Position numbers and translations under genes: made by a program. Positions 35,501-43,544 of a DNA stretch of 64,000 nt are shown here, one piece after another. Each line of letters begins with the position of its first letter. The stretch's first letter is position 1. The notes beneath the pieces are model-generated. The model was not told the origin of the DNA. It ran no database searches and was given only the letters and a program-made list of their open reading frames with translations. Source of the DNA: Leisingera aquaemixtae (GTDB lineage: Bacteria; Pseudomonadota; Alphaproteobacteria; Rhodobacterales; Rhodobacteraceae); assembly GCF_001458395.1 (NCBI RefSeq), contig NZ_CYSR01000007.1, forward strand, positions 1-64,000. The letters are read 5' to 3'.

Positions 35501-36117
35501 AGCCCCAGGAAGCCCAGCCAGGCCGCATTGTCTGCCTCGGCATCGCTTTCCTGCGTGGTATAGCGCCCGGCGGTATCGATCAGCACCGCCTCATTGGTGA
35601 ACCACCAGTCGCAGTTGCGGGTGCCCCCCACGCCGCCAATCGCCGCCTTGCCCAGCTTCTCGGCCAGCGGGAACTGCAGGCCGGAATTCACAATCGCCGT
35701 GGTCTTGCCCGCGCCCGGCGGGCCGATCATGATGTACCACGGCAGGTCATTCAGGTGGCGCCGCCCGCCCTTGGACTTGCGCAGCTCCTTCATCGCGTCC
35801 TTGAACTTGCCGCGCAGCTCGCCGATTTCCTCGGACAAGACATCATCTTCCGAGGTATCGGCCGCCTCGGCCATCTCCTCGGTCATATCCTTATCCTTGC
35901 GGCGGCGGCGCCAGAAGATGAGGCCGATGATGATGAAATACAGCAGGAAGATCACGCCGATGGCGATCAGCCGCGCCATCACCCCGTCAAACGGGCGCCA
36001 GTCGGCGCTGCCGATGAACGGCGCAAAGAACCACACGCAGGCCGACAGCACCGCGGCCAGGATCAGCAGGACGGTGTAGATCGACCGGAACAGGGGAATG
36101 ATATAGCGGCGGATCAT
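32545..36117 (-). CDS. tssM: T6SS membrane complex protein TssM (IcmF)
   Basis: A 1,190-residue inner-membrane protein. Two N-terminal helices (about residues 8-33 and 48-68), a cytoplasmic NTPase-like domain with Walker A GPPGAGKTTAI near 132-142, a third helix near 445-467, and a large periplasmic C-terminal domain. It forms the T6SS trans-envelope complex with TssL and normally TssJ. No TssJ lipoprotein gene was seen in the window. Its ATG overlaps the tssL stop. Confidence 0.96.
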   Translation of the reverse strand: MIRRYIIPLFRSIYTVLLILAAVLSACVWFFAPFIGSADWRPFDGVMARLIAIGVIFLLYFIIIGLIFWRRRRKDKDMTEEMAEAADTSEDDVLSEEIGELRGKFKDAMKELRKSKGGRRHLNDLPWYIMIGPPGAGKTTAIVNSGLQFPLAEKLGKAAIGGVGGTRNCDWWFTNEAVLIDTAGRYTTQESDAEADNAAWLGFLGLLKKYRKRQPINGAIVAISLSDLSLQDEITQKSHAAAVRHRLEELRQKLGVRFPVYVLFTKADLIAGFQEFHDSLGKEDREQVWGFTLPLPKGKKEEPPIAAFDQEFGLLLGQINAQLLEKMQTETDHQRRALIAGFPSQVASMRAVARDFLTEVFQDSRYAQRQMLRGVYFTSGTQEGTPIDRLMLGMAQTFGIGRQAIGSGQGTGRSFFLTRLFEGVMFPEAGLVSADDKVERRYRWTRRIAIAATVLVAIAMGTLWVRSYLKNSDLIAQAEGQVSAYQAAAAELPPSPVGDTDLVPVVAALNNLRDMPGNPVLSDPEPERAMTYGLYQGEVIGTQAAQTYRAALNQRLLPRLLVRLEQQIEGNMNNPDTLYEALKIYLMLGLQGPMNPDLVKEWMRLDWENIAYPGIARTQLRADLMDHLTALLSQPMEEIALNGPLIAQAQNILSEMPLAQRVYNGILNSQQATALPKWRITDVGGPSVKRVLVRSSGKPLNDGIEGIFTYDGFHNVFLPEAVSVAERVHREAWVLGEQSEAAQNEAVLLKLSRDVLDLYYNDYISRYDQMLGDIDIIPLESLSHAVEVTNVLSGPTSPIVNILTEVSNETRLNEDKSVLDAGSLAAGAQQVAAIESRSNLSIQGQILLEALVNSAANAPGETAKPPGAYVQERFQWLYDLVNRPEGQPSQLDDLMGQLQLVYQELNKMSFSGVAAGGQSGQALLQFQQTASRMGGPLPRWATQISAGSSGITSEGTRASINARWQSAVLPFCEQALANRYPFNRSARADVAMADFAKLFAPEGMIDSFFNEHLMKYVDTRSRPWTWKRVNDVDLGISPAVLQQMQYAAEIKEAFFADGPQPTVNFQITVNALDPKAKEVLLEIDGTKVAYNHRSGAPTPVAVTWPGSVGLARLTLLPQKRDAENVLSRDGPWAWFRLLDAAEVRRTNVSDRRRVNFRVGGRLALFELQSGSVINPFALPAMAKFSCPKSM

Positions 36118-37541
36118 CCTTGAACCTCCTGAACCAGCAGGATTTCGATCCTGCGGTTCTTGGCCCGCCCGGCGCGGGTGCTGTTGTCTGCAATCGGTTC
36201 CTTGTCGGCGCGGCCCTCGGCCGACAGCCGGTCCGGATCCGTCATCACCTTGGCCATTCCGGCCATCACCGATTTCGCCCGCGCCAGCGACAGTGCCATG
36301 TTGGACGGGAACCGCGAGGAGCGGATCGGCACGTTGTCGGAATGCCCTGCCACGATGAGCTTGCCCTTTTCGTCATTCAGCGCCTCGGCCACCCGGTTCA
36401 CCGGATTGCGGAACGCCTTGCTCAGTTGATCCGAGCCGGAGCCGAACATGCCAGAACCGGTCAGCCGGATGATCAGCGTATTGCCCTTCTGGAACACCTG
36501 CACGATGCCTTCCTTGATTTCCGGCTCCAGGAAGCCGGACACCTTGGCGACCTGCTCTTCGGTGGTCGGGGCCAGCGGCGGCGGCGGGGGCGGCGGCGCG
36601 CGCCGTTCCAGCTGTGCCTTGGGACCGGCGTCAACAATCGACAGCTGCCCCACCACATTCTCGGTCTTGTTCGACAGCATCCAGCTGAGGCCGATGAACT
36701 GCAGCGCCAGCACCGCAGCGGTGGCCGCCAGGGTGATCCACACCAGCCGCCAAACCGACAGCGCCTTGAACGGCTTGATGATGCCTTCCCAATGCGGCGA
36801 CAGATCGCGCTCGACGGGGCCGCGCTGGTTGCGGATGATCCGGGCCAGCGCGCCGCGGATCTGCAAATGCTTTTCCGAACCGCCCTGCTCCACCCGCAGG
36901 CGGCCCTCAAACCCCAGCGACAGGCACATATAGAGGAATTCGAGCATGTCGATATTGGCGCCCGGCTCCTTCTCCAGCCGCGCCAGCAGATCATAGAACC
37001 GGTCGCCGCCCACCACCTCGCGGTGGAAGGTCGCGACCATCGACTGCAGCCCCCAGGAGGACTGCCCGCCCCAGGGCGTGTTCAGCACCACATCGTCCAG
37101 TGTCGCGCACAGCGCATAGCGCGCGACCTTCACGGTCTGCGCCGGAATGCCTGCCTGCAGCGCGCGGTTTTCGAACGCGCGCACCTCCGCCACCACGCTT
37201 TTGCGCAGCGCGTCCGGGTCCATGTGCTGCGCCCGGTTGCGGATGCGGGAAATCAGCGCAAACAGGGTTGCGGCGCAGGCGGTCAGCTGGTTCATCCCCG
37301 TCAGCGCCATCTTCGGCGCCTTGGCCCCGCCGGCCGCGGCCTGCGGCCTCGGCGCTGCCGCCTGCGGCACGCCATAGGCATCCAGATCCGGGTCAGCGGG
37401 CTGCTGCGGCACCGGCTGGCTCTGCGGCGGCGTCTCTGGCTGCTGCATCGGCGTGGCGCTGCGCCGCCCGCCCGGGTTCGGCTTGATCACCGTCTTGTCG
37501 GTATCCCCCGGTTCGGCAAAGGGATCGTCATAATCAGCCAT
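36114..37541 (-). CDS. tssL: T6SS membrane complex protein TssL with fused OmpA domain
   Basis: A 475-residue DotU-family protein. A Gln/Pro-rich N-terminal tail (about 1-75), the cytoplasmic TssL domain (about 80-260), one membrane helix (about 264-286), then a periplasmic OmpA/MotB-like peptidoglycan-binding domain (about 350-475, with VAGHSDNVPI and AKNRRIEI). This is the extended TssL type that anchors itself to the cell wall, which could compensate for the absence of a separate anchor such as TagL. It lies 14 bp after tssK and overlaps tssM. Confidence 0.95.
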   Translation of the reverse strand: MADYDDPFAEPGDTDKTVIKPNPGGRRSATPMQQPETPPQSQPVPQQPADPDLDAYGVPQAAAPRPQAAAGGAKAPKMALTGMNQLTACAATLFALISRIRNRAQHMDPDALRKSVVAEVRAFENRALQAGIPAQTVKVARYALCATLDDVVLNTPWGGQSSWGLQSMVATFHREVVGGDRFYDLLARLEKEPGANIDMLEFLYMCLSLGFEGRLRVEQGGSEKHLQIRGALARIIRNQRGPVERDLSPHWEGIIKPFKALSVWRLVWITLAATAAVLALQFIGLSWMLSNKTENVVGQLSIVDAGPKAQLERRAPPPPPPPLAPTTEEQVAKVSGFLEPEIKEGIVQVFQKGNTLIIRLTGSGMFGSGSDQLSKAFRNPVNRVAEALNDEKGKLIVAGHSDNVPIRSSRFPSNMALSLARAKSVMAGMAKVMTDPDRLSAEGRADKEPIADNSTRAGRAKNRRIEILLVQEVQG

Positions 37542-37555
37542 CTCAGCGCCTTCCC

Positions 37556-38896
37556 TTATGCATTACGGATCGCCCAAAGCTCCATCTTGAGCCCCGGATA
37601 CTGGCCCGACACATGCACCGCGATCCCGCCGGAAGTGGTCATCTTGCGCCAATAGGGGCTGTCCGCGTCCATCTCGAAATAGACCACGCCGGAATGATAG
37701 GGGATCTGCCGCGGCGCCACTGGAAGCGGGCGCAGGGTGATCCCCGGCAGCGCCGAATTCACCAGCTGGCGGATTTCCTCGACGGGTCCGATCTTGGCCT
37801 GACCCGAGAAATGCTTGCGCACGTCCTCGGCCGGGATGTCGGCACTGACCGCCAGCACAAAACCGGCATTGCCCAGCAGTTTGCGGTCGGCAATGACGCC
37901 CACCGAGATGCCGTATTTGCGCGCTTCCAGCTTGATCGGGATCGCGTTCTGCTCCAGCACTGAGCTCAGATACTGCCGCAGCACCCGGATCACCGGCGCA
38001 AAACACGCGACCAGGTTGTCATGGGTATAGGGCGGAAACTCCGGCGCCTGTTTGTCCGCCGACATGAACACCGACAGCTCCCCGGCCAGCCCGGCGCACA
38101 GGGTGAACAGGCGTTCGGGGTGCAGGTTCTCGATATTGCGCAGATGGCGCACCTGCGGCAACAGCCGGTTCACCACCGTCAGCAGCATGAAGTCCGACAC
38201 ATCCGCCACACCCCGGGCGCCGCCCGCATCTGACAGGCGGCCTGCCAGCGCTTCCATCCGGTGCGCCAGCAAGCCCTCCAGCTCCCGCAGGAAACCGTTC
38301 AGCGCAGGCGCCGCGCGCACATCCAGGCAGGACGGGATAAAGGCCTGATCCAGCACGATCTCCTTGTCCGGGCGCACCTCGATGATGCGCGCGACCGGGA
38401 TCGCCAGCAGGTCGGCCAGATCATCCACCTCCAGCGCGAACTGGAGGCGCATCTTGCCCACGTCCAGCTGCACCGGCTTGCGCTCGGAGGAGGTCACGTC
38501 GGTCACTTCCTGCTTGTCCGGGCGCAAGCGGCTGGCGGAGCGTTCGGCGCCGCTCAGGTCGACCTCGACCGCCCCCTGGCGCCGCTGCGGGACGGTCAGG
38601 TAGACGATGCAGTCCTTGACGGTGGACGGCACCTCCAGCGCCGGCGGATGCGGATCCGCCATCGGCACCCGGAACACCGTGCCGTCATGGGTCAGACCCT
38701 CGTAGGACTTGACCGCAAACTGGCCGATCTTCAGCGCCTCGTGGTCAATCTCCAGCCCGTTCACGCCCCAGGCATAAGGGCTGAGCCGCCGCGCCAGACC
38801 GGCCACCAGCGCCTCGTTGTAACGGTCGGACTGCTGGAAGTGATGCGGCTGCAAAAACAGCCCCTCCGTCCAAAGTACCTTGCTGTCCCAGGACAC
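37556..38896 (-). CDS. tssK: T6SS baseplate protein TssK
   Basis: A 446-residue baseplate subunit linking the wedge complex to the membrane complex. It begins with the family pattern WTEGLFLQPHHFQQSDRY and contains NGLEIDHEALKIGQF. Length is normal. The start is a GTG with AGGAG about 7 bases upstream. It lies in order between tagH and tssL. Confidence 0.96.
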   Translation of the reverse strand: MSWDSKVLWTEGLFLQPHHFQQSDRYNEALVAGLARRLSPYAWGVNGLEIDHEALKIGQFAVKSYEGLTHDGTVFRVPMADPHPPALEVPSTVKDCIVYLTVPQRRQGAVEVDLSGAERSASRLRPDKQEVTDVTSSERKPVQLDVGKMRLQFALEVDDLADLLAIPVARIIEVRPDKEIVLDQAFIPSCLDVRAAPALNGFLRELEGLLAHRMEALAGRLSDAGGARGVADVSDFMLLTVVNRLLPQVRHLRNIENLHPERLFTLCAGLAGELSVFMSADKQAPEFPPYTHDNLVACFAPVIRVLRQYLSSVLEQNAIPIKLEARKYGISVGVIADRKLLGNAGFVLAVSADIPAEDVRKHFSGQAKIGPVEEIRQLVNSALPGITLRPLPVAPRQIPYHSGVVYFEMDADSPYWRKMTTSGGIAVHVSGQYPGLKMELWAIRNA

Positions 38897-38940
38897 CGGG
38901 ATCTCCTCTTCCTTGCAGACGCGCGCCAGCGGCGCGGCGC

Positions 38941-40422
38941 TTATCCGTCCTTCAGCCTGTCCAGCTGCTGCTTGTAAGCCCGCGCGAATTCGCGGCTGAA
39001 CAGGTCGTGAAAATCATTCTCAGCCTGGTCGGAAATCTCCGCATAAAGCTGCTCGTAAACGTCCCAGTAACGGGCCTTCTTGCCGCGCAGGAGGCCGCTG
39101 AGGCCGCCCTTGTCCTCGATCTGCGCCTCCAGCGCCTTGGGGTCGAGGCGTTTCAGAACGCCCTTCAGCGCCGCCTCCATACCGGTGACCATCGCCACCT
39201 CATGCGCCTTGATGTCTTTCAGCGCCTCCTCGGCGGCGGTTTCCGGGCTGAGATAGCCCTTGGTCGCCGGGCGCACCATCGCCTCGACCGCCTGCTCCGG
39301 CGTGATCGAGAACTTCAGCGGATTGTTTCCGCCGGCCGAAATCATCGTCTGCTCGATGCGGAATTCCGACTTGATCGAGGTCCGCGTCATCAGGATTTCC
39401 CGCAACCCCGCGACCAGCGTCCGCATCACCCGGCCCATGCGCGCCATGGTGCTGATATGATCTTCCGGGCCGATGCTGATCTCGGCGCCCGCCCCGCTGA
39501 GGAAAGCTTCAATCGCCTCCTGTGCTCCGGCAGAGGGCAGCGCCCGGCTGCCCCCGTCCTGAGAGGGCGGAATTTCCGTTGGCGGCGCAGGCGGAACCTC
39601 CTGCGGCGGTGCCGGAGGCGGGGTTTCCTGGGGCGGCGCTTCTTGCGGCGGCTGCGAAGGCGGCACCTCCTGCGGCGGCGGCGGAACCTCACGCGGCGGC
39701 TCGGGTTGCGGTTCCGGCTCATCCGGTCCGCCGATGCCGGACAGGAACTCGTCGTCCCAATCGTCCGGGATCATGCTCGAATGCGCGGCAGGCGCGGCAA
39801 ACCCGTCCGAGGCGGTGGGGTTGTGGTTGGCGAGGCTGGCCCCCGCGCCTTCGCGCCCGTCGCTGGTTTTCTGGAAGAACGGATCCTCGTCCTCGCCCAG
39901 CGGCGGCAGCAGCTCGTCAATCGGGTCGACCGGGTTCAGCTGCGCGGGCCCCTTCGGCCCCTCGCCCAGCAGGTCATCCAGGAAATCGCCGCCCGGGCCG
40001 CTATCCTCAAACAGTTGCAGGGGATCGGGCGCATTGGCGGCGTTGCCGGGCGACACGGGCGCCTGCGCCGCGGGCGCCGCGATCAGGTCCCCGAGGTCCA
40101 TCAGGTCGTCGCGGATTTCCACCACCAGCTCATAATTGCCGATGCACAGCACATCGCCATTGTTCAGCGGTGTCGGCGTCCGGCCCAGCGGGATCTTGGA
40201 ATAATTCAGAAAGGTGCCGTTGGAGCTGAGGTCCACCACCACCACATTGCCGTTGTGATCCTCGATCACGCAGTGATTGCGCGACAGCATCTGGTCCGGA
40301 TCGGGCAGCACCAGATCGCAGCTGGCCCCGCGCCCCACCGTCAGGCTTGGCCCCCGCATCGGAACAGGGGCCGCATCGCCGGGCATCGCGCCCGAGCTTT
40401 GAAACTTCAGCGTCACTCCCAT
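38941..40422 (-). CDS. tagH: T6SS FHA-domain protein TagH (Fha)
   Basis: A 493-residue regulator with an N-terminal FHA phosphothreonine-binding domain (about 25-95, GRGASCDLVLPD and LSRNHCVI), an acidic middle, a proline/glutamate/glutamine repeat linker (about 234-297, recurring PPQE units) and a C-terminal T6SS FHA-associated domain (about 310-493). It is the expected target of the PpkA/PppA switch and of TagF. It lies 8 bp after the PAAR gene. Confidence 0.92.
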   Translation of the reverse strand: MGVTLKFQSSGAMPGDAAPVPMRGPSLTVGRGASCDLVLPDPDQMLSRNHCVIEDHNGNVVVVDLSSNGTFLNYSKIPLGRTPTPLNNGDVLCIGNYELVVEIRDDLMDLGDLIAAPAAQAPVSPGNAANAPDPLQLFEDSGPGGDFLDDLLGEGPKGPAQLNPVDPIDELLPPLGEDEDPFFQKTSDGREGAGASLANHNPTASDGFAAPAAHSSMIPDDWDDEFLSGIGGPDEPEPQPEPPREVPPPPQEVPPSQPPQEAPPQETPPPAPPQEVPPAPPTEIPPSQDGGSRALPSAGAQEAIEAFLSGAGAEISIGPEDHISTMARMGRVMRTLVAGLREILMTRTSIKSEFRIEQTMISAGGNNPLKFSITPEQAVEAMVRPATKGYLSPETAAEEALKDIKAHEVAMVTGMEAALKGVLKRLDPKALEAQIEDKGGLSGLLRGKKARYWDVYEQLYAEISDQAENDFHDLFSREFARAYKQQLDRLKDG

Positions 40423-40430
40423 GATTGGGC

Positions 40431-40733
40431 CTAACCTCCCACCAGAACGGTGAATTCACCCTTGACGACCATGCCGCCGCAGGCGGTGTTGTCCAGGATC
40501 CGCGCGGCCGGCATATTGTTGATCAGCACCGTCGCCGAGCCCTTGATGATCGGGTGCGGCGACGGTGCCGCCGTGCACATGTCCCCCAGGCGCGCGGCCG
40601 GCAAGTTGGCAACCAGCACGGTCACTGCGCAGGGCGGCAGGATCGGCGTCGGCACCGGCAGCACCGGCGGCGGCGGGGTGGAGGGCAGCATGCAGGCATG
40701 CAGATCCGTCACCCGGGCCTGTGGCATTCCCAT
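40431..40733 (-). CDS. PAAR-domain spike tip protein
   Basis: A 100-residue PAAR protein that should cap the VgrG trimer. It shows repeated PAAR-type turns: PAARLGDMCTAAPSPHPI and NMPAARILDNTACGG, with the His/Cys residues that bind zinc. It contains only the PAAR domain, without an effector extension. It lies between tagH and a gene of unknown function, downstream of vgrG. Confidence 0.93.
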   Translation of the reverse strand: MGMPQARVTDLHACMLPSTPPPPVLPVPTPILPPCAVTVLVANLPAARLGDMCTAAPSPHPIIKGSATVLINNMPAARILDNTACGGMVVKGEFTVLVGG

Positions 40734-40750
40734 CTGTTACATCCTCCCTG

Positions 40751-41368
40751 TCAGTCCTGCGCCGCGTGCTGGGGAACTTCGATCACCTGTCCCTTGCCCC
40801 CGCGCGCGATATCCAGCGCGCGTTCCACCAGAACGCCGCCGTGTTCTTCAAACTTATCAGACAACTGACCCAAGGCCACCATATTCATGGCAAAGGCGGC
40901 CGCCTCAGAGGCCCCTGCGGGGGCAGGATATTGATTCAATTCTCCGGGTCCGAGCGTTCCAGCGGCATAGAGCACCGCCAGCGCGCAATTCACCGTGTCA
41001 TCATCGACATAGGCATGATCCAGGGTGATCCGCGCCTTGTCGCGGTTTTCCTCGGTGGGCTCGAACACCCAGGCCTCGGACGCCTTCAGCGCGGCCGGGT
41101 CCTTGTCCGACCGCGGCCCGATATAGTCCCGTGCGGCGAGGCAGGCCCACCACACCCGTTCCCGCGGCGGCAGCAGCACCGCCAGCACCCGCAACAGATC
41201 GACCAGCGCGCCCTTGCGGTCCAGCTCCTCCAGCACCGCCCCGGCCTGCGCCGTCGGCGGCGCCTCCAGCGGCGTCTTCAGGATCACATTTGCCCGCGAC
41301 AGCAGCTTGGCCACCGGATCGGCGGGCATCTTGACCAGCTTTTCAAATCTTCCCGGCATCTGCACCAC
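40751..41368 (-). CDS. uncharacterised T6SS-linked protein between vgrG and PAAR
   Basis: A 205-residue soluble, mostly helical protein with no signal peptide or membrane segment. A WWACLAARD motif lies near residue 75 and a helical EAAAFAMNMVALGQLSDKFEEHGG region near 160. It may correspond to a T6SS-associated domain of unknown function. The position between vgrG and PAAR is where adaptors or spike chaperones are often found, so an effector- or PAAR-loading role is a fair guess. The start is uncertain: a GTG at 41368 directly abuts the vgrG stop, with an ATG nine bases later. Confidence 0.75.
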   Translation of the reverse strand: MVQMPGRFEKLVKMPADPVAKLLSRANVILKTPLEAPPTAQAGAVLEELDRKGALVDLLRVLAVLLPPRERVWWACLAARDYIGPRSDKDPAALKASEAWVFEPTEENRDKARITLDHAYVDDDTVNCALAVLYAAGTLGPGELNQYPAPAGASEAAAFAMNMVALGQLSDKFEEHGGVLVERALDIARGGKGQVIEVPQHAAQD

Positions 41369-43480
41369 CTAGTTGATCATCGTGAGGCCGCCCTTCAGGG
41401 TCAGCATGGCCTCGCCCTTCACGGTGGTCATCGGTGCCTTTGCTTCGACCATGCCGGTGCCTTCGATCTTGATCATCGGCCCCTTGATGGTGACGCCGGA
41501 ATTGTCGATCTTGACCTCTGAGGCCCCCACGGTCAGCTTGATTTCCTGGCCTGCGCTCATCGCGATCTTGCCCGCGGTCACATCGACGGTCAGATTGCCC
41601 AGCGACACGGTCTCCGTATGGTTGCCCTGGGCAATCGTTTCGGTCAGGTTGCCGGTGTCGATGTCCAGGGTCATGTTGCCGGTCTGGATGGTCTCCGACT
41701 TGTCGCCGGTCTCCACCACTTCGGTGCGGTCGCCCTGGTGCACGGTTTCCGTCATGTGCTGCTGGACGGTGAACACATAGCTCTTTTCATCCGCAGACGT
41801 AACCTCCGGATCGGGCGCATCCAGGCCAACCGTCACCGTCGAGCGGTCCTTGACCAGCATCTGGTGATCCTTTTGCGCCTGCACCCGCATCAGTTCGCTG
41901 TCCTTCTTGTCGTCGAACATCAGCTCGTTATAGCCGCCGCCGCCTTTGGAGGAGTTGGTCTTGATCCCCAGCTGGGTCTGATCGTCCGGGTAGGTATAGG
42001 GCGGCATCGTTTCGGCATTGTAAAGCATGCCCGTGCAGATCGGCCGGTCCGGGTTGCCATCCTCGAACTGGATTACAACCTCCTGCCCCATCCGCGGGAT
42101 GGCCACCATGCCCCAGTTCTTGCCGGACCAGGGCGTCATCACCCGCACAAAGCAGGACGACGTCTCGTTCTTCTTGCCCTCCCGGTCCCAGTGGAACTGG
42201 ATCTTGATGCGCCCGTGCTCATCGGTCCAGATCTCCTCGCCGCTCTGGCCGACCACAGTTGCGGTCTGCAGCCCCTGCACCTCAGGCCAGGGGGTCACCA
42301 GCGGCGCCCGGAACTGTTCGGATTTCAGGATCGCACCGAAGGTCGAGGCATAAACGTCGTGCTCCATCTCCGCCGGCACATCCATGTTCTTCGCCTTCAG
42401 ATCGCGGCGCATTGCGCCTTTGGTGGCGACCTCCTTCCGCTTCTGGCTTTCCCGCTCGCCGTAATCCCAGGCCACTTTGATGTGATGCTCCGCATCAATC
42501 ACCAGGTATTCCTTGTTATTCTCGCTCACCGGGTGCTCCTTCATGGTGAAGGTGCAGCCGGTGACCAGCGTCGGCACGCTGGAGGCGCCGCGCCAGCGGA
42601 TGTGCCTGATCGCTTCCGCTTCCATCCGCACCCGCGCCAGTTTGGTGCCGAGGGTGGAATCCTTCCGGTAATGGCCCTGGTAGTCGTAGACTTCATAGTC
42701 CTTGTAGGAATGCTTGCCCTTGGCAATTGCCGAGGTGGCCTTGAGATCCGCCGAAGGGGTCAGGAAATCAAAATCGTTCAGCGTGACCTTGCCGCGGGTC
42801 ACGCGCTCATCCTTGGTCCACTCGGAGATATGCTCCTCGCGCCGCCGGTCGCTGTCGTCGCGGGCGTGGAACTCGACGGTCGCGCCGCCGTTGATCGGGG
42901 AATGGCCGCTGACCCCGTCGCACAATATCAGCTTTTCGCGCGTGGTTTCGCCAACCGGGCTCTCGAAATAGTAATAGATCCCCTCTTCCTCCATCAGGCG
43001 GCACAGGAAATTAAAGTCGCTCTCGCGGTACTGCAGGCAGTATTCGCGTGTGGTATAGCTGTCGCTCAGCTTGTCCGTGAAATCACTGAAACCGTATTCG
43101 CTGAACAGCTGCTTGATGATCTCGACCGTGGTCTTGTCCTGATACACCCGCAGATCGCAGGTCCGCGTCAGCATCCAGAACCAGGGGCGCACTTCGGCCA
43201 CGAACATCTCATAGCCGTTGCGGAACCCCAGATGCTCGACCGAGACGCAGATACCGTTGAACTGATGCTCCGTCTGCTGGCGCATCACATGCACGTTCAT
43301 CTGCTTGCCGACCAGGTCCTCCAGCTTGGGCTGGGCCTTGGTGGCGGCAAATTCGATGGTGGTCTCGGTCAGCTTGCTCAGCCCCTCGCGCACGATGGCC
43401 CGGCTCATCATCAGGCCGTCGGTGGCATAAGTCCCCGACATCCAGACGAGGTCGTTTTCATGGCCCTTGCTTACAACCAT
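41369..43480 (-). CDS. vgrG: T6SS spike protein VgrG (TssI)
   Basis: A 703-residue spike subunit. The N-terminal gp27-like part (about 1-370) carries LCRLMEEEGIYYYFE, the OB-fold neck holds IKIQFHWDREGK near 430, and the C-terminal gp5-like needle (about 555-700) is made of short beta repeats such as GDKSETIQTGNMTLDIDTGN. It ends TLKGGLTMIN without an extra effector domain. AGGAGGAGAC precedes the ATG. It follows the giant sheath-fusion gene. Confidence 0.95.
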   Translation of the reverse strand: MVVSKGHENDLVWMSGTYATDGLMMSRAIVREGLSKLTETTIEFAATKAQPKLEDLVGKQMNVHVMRQQTEHQFNGICVSVEHLGFRNGYEMFVAEVRPWFWMLTRTCDLRVYQDKTTVEIIKQLFSEYGFSDFTDKLSDSYTTREYCLQYRESDFNFLCRLMEEEGIYYYFESPVGETTREKLILCDGVSGHSPINGGATVEFHARDDSDRRREEHISEWTKDERVTRGKVTLNDFDFLTPSADLKATSAIAKGKHSYKDYEVYDYQGHYRKDSTLGTKLARVRMEAEAIRHIRWRGASSVPTLVTGCTFTMKEHPVSENNKEYLVIDAEHHIKVAWDYGERESQKRKEVATKGAMRRDLKAKNMDVPAEMEHDVYASTFGAILKSEQFRAPLVTPWPEVQGLQTATVVGQSGEEIWTDEHGRIKIQFHWDREGKKNETSSCFVRVMTPWSGKNWGMVAIPRMGQEVVIQFEDGNPDRPICTGMLYNAETMPPYTYPDDQTQLGIKTNSSKGGGGYNELMFDDKKDSELMRVQAQKDHQMLVKDRSTVTVGLDAPDPEVTSADEKSYVFTVQQHMTETVHQGDRTEVVETGDKSETIQTGNMTLDIDTGNLTETIAQGNHTETVSLGNLTVDVTAGKIAMSAGQEIKLTVGASEVKIDNSGVTIKGPMIKIEGTGMVEAKAPMTTVKGEAMLTLKGGLTMIN

Positions 43481-43544
43481 GTCTCCTCCTTTCCGCGACG
43501 GGAACCGGTCCGGTAATCGCCGGCAGTGTTCTCAAACATACGCA

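Noticed and set aside
38364-38977. Small plus-strand open frames across tssK
   Set aside because: Shadows of tssK with no ribosome site or family match.
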